Below the pieces are notes generated by a model. That model saw only the letters and a program-made list of their open reading frames with translations. It did not search any database and was not told the origin of the DNA. Made by a program: the position numbers and the translations under genes. Positions 63,711 through 64,000 of a stretch of DNA of 64,000 bases are shown piece by piece. The DNA is from Methanobacteriota archaeon (GTDB taxonomy: Archaea; Halobacteriota; Methanosarcinia; Methanosarcinales; Methanosarcinaceae), in the NCBI GenBank assembly GCA_023399215.1, contig JAEWQJ010000046.1:1-64000 (forward strand). The letters are read 5' to 3'. How positions within the stretch are numbered: the stretch's first letter is position 1; each line of letters begins with the position of its first letter.

Positions 63711-64000
63711 ATGAGACTAAGCCAAAGCCCTGACGGAGTAAGTCAGATCATAGCCAGCAGATGGAAAATTGGAGCAGCCCTGGCGGTAGCGTTGCTTCTG
63801 TACTTTGCGTTTCTAATTCTGCTTCCCCTCGCCGATGGAATCGTACTTGGCATAGTCTTTGCTTACATTGCCAGGCCTATCCGGGTAAAATTCAAAAAGC
63901 ACAGAAAAATAGGAGCACTCGTTGCCAGTCTGTGCATATTCGTCCCTATAGTGTTTATTGTCGGGGCAGGTATTGTTGAGATCCTTAACCAGGTCTCCTG
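63711..64000 (+). CDS. AI-2E/PerM family permease, 5' part (cut by the window end)
   Basis: The first 96 codons of a membrane protein: MRLSQSPDGVSQIIASRWK, then hydrophobic segments (LAVALLLYFAFLILLPLADG, LGIVFAYIARPI and SLCIFVPIVFIVGAGIVEIL). The L.PL.DG...G...AY...P opening is that of the AI-2E/PerM exporter family (members transport autoinducer-2, Na+/H+ or unknown solutes). No SD is seen. The stop lies beyond the window. Confidence 0.8.
   Translation, partial: MRLSQSPDGVSQIIASRWKIGAALAVALLLYFAFLILLPLADGIVLGIVFAYIARPIRVKFKKHRKIGALVASLCIFVPIVFIVGAGIVEILNQVS

Noticed and set aside
63761..63979. 72-codon plus-strand frame near the window end
   Set aside because: It lies in another frame of the AI-2E/PerM permease gene, whose own frame is clearly better.

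Overview
The window is archaeal and most likely from a Methanosarcina species. It combines a bacterial-type Na+ F-ATPase (N-ATPase) operon of the kind known from M. acetivorans and M. barkeri, NosD/CASH beta-helix surface proteins with PKD and PGF-CTERM ends, methanogen signalling proteins (KaiC-like ATPases, a response regulator with a methanogen output domain, a PAS/GAF histidine kinase of the HisKA_2 type), a geranylgeranyl reductase, a protoglobin remnant close to the M. acetivorans protein, archaeal TATA boxes and a tRNA with a bulge-helix-bulge intron. Intergenic DNA is long, AT-rich and full of short tandem repeats. The species cannot be fixed from this sequence alone.

Layout. 1-12.9 kb is accessory in character: a CDGSH iron-sulfur protein, a GC-rich bacterial-looking katG beside the wreck of a catalase gene, two drug-type MFS transporters with a MarR regulator (the second with a ribbon-helix-helix-like tail), a YkgJ-type cysteine cluster protein, a DUF1328-like membrane peptide, a YggS-type PLP protein, tRNA-Leu(CAA) and CutA. 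A dispersed repeat of about 95 bp occurs four times here, and a 276-bp element has perfect 22-bp inverted ends. 13-22.3 kb: a site-2 protease (M50), a two-TM K+ channel with RCK domain, a separate RCK protein, a secreted protein, and a signalling group of two KaiC-like ATPases around a response regulator. 22.7 kb: tRNA-Arg(UCG) with a 20-nt intron.

23.4-30.8 kb is the complete atpDCQRBEFAG operon. There is no delta gene; the b subunit is long. Subunit c carries Glu33, Glu66, Ser67 and Tyr71, as expected of a Na+ site. Both b and alpha end in E/K/P/S/T-rich repetitive tails, and the b tail looks frameshifted. 31-42 kb: a DUF2726 nuclease-like protein, membrane proteins, small zinc-ribbon and unknown proteins, an EamA transporter, an orphan LolD-like ABC ATPase with a PPC/DUF296 protein, a TrmB-like regulator, enolase, UspA, a protoglobin pseudogene and a methyltransferase lacking a normal start codon.

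42.7-49.8 kb holds three tandem beta-helix surface proteins. 50.6-64 kb: a translationally coupled HyuA-like/histone-deacetylase-like pair, a sensor kinase, a 58-residue unknown protein, rubredoxin, glutamate dehydrogenase, geranylgeranyl reductase, a PAPS-reductase/ferredoxin fusion and the start of an AI-2E family permease cut by the window end.

Several small genes (zinc ribbon at 34794-34943, 58-residue gene at 57594-57770, rubredoxin at 57812-57973) and both heme-protein pseudogenes (catalase, protoglobin) were found by translating the gaps by hand. Domain assignments rest on motif recognition; no database search was run.
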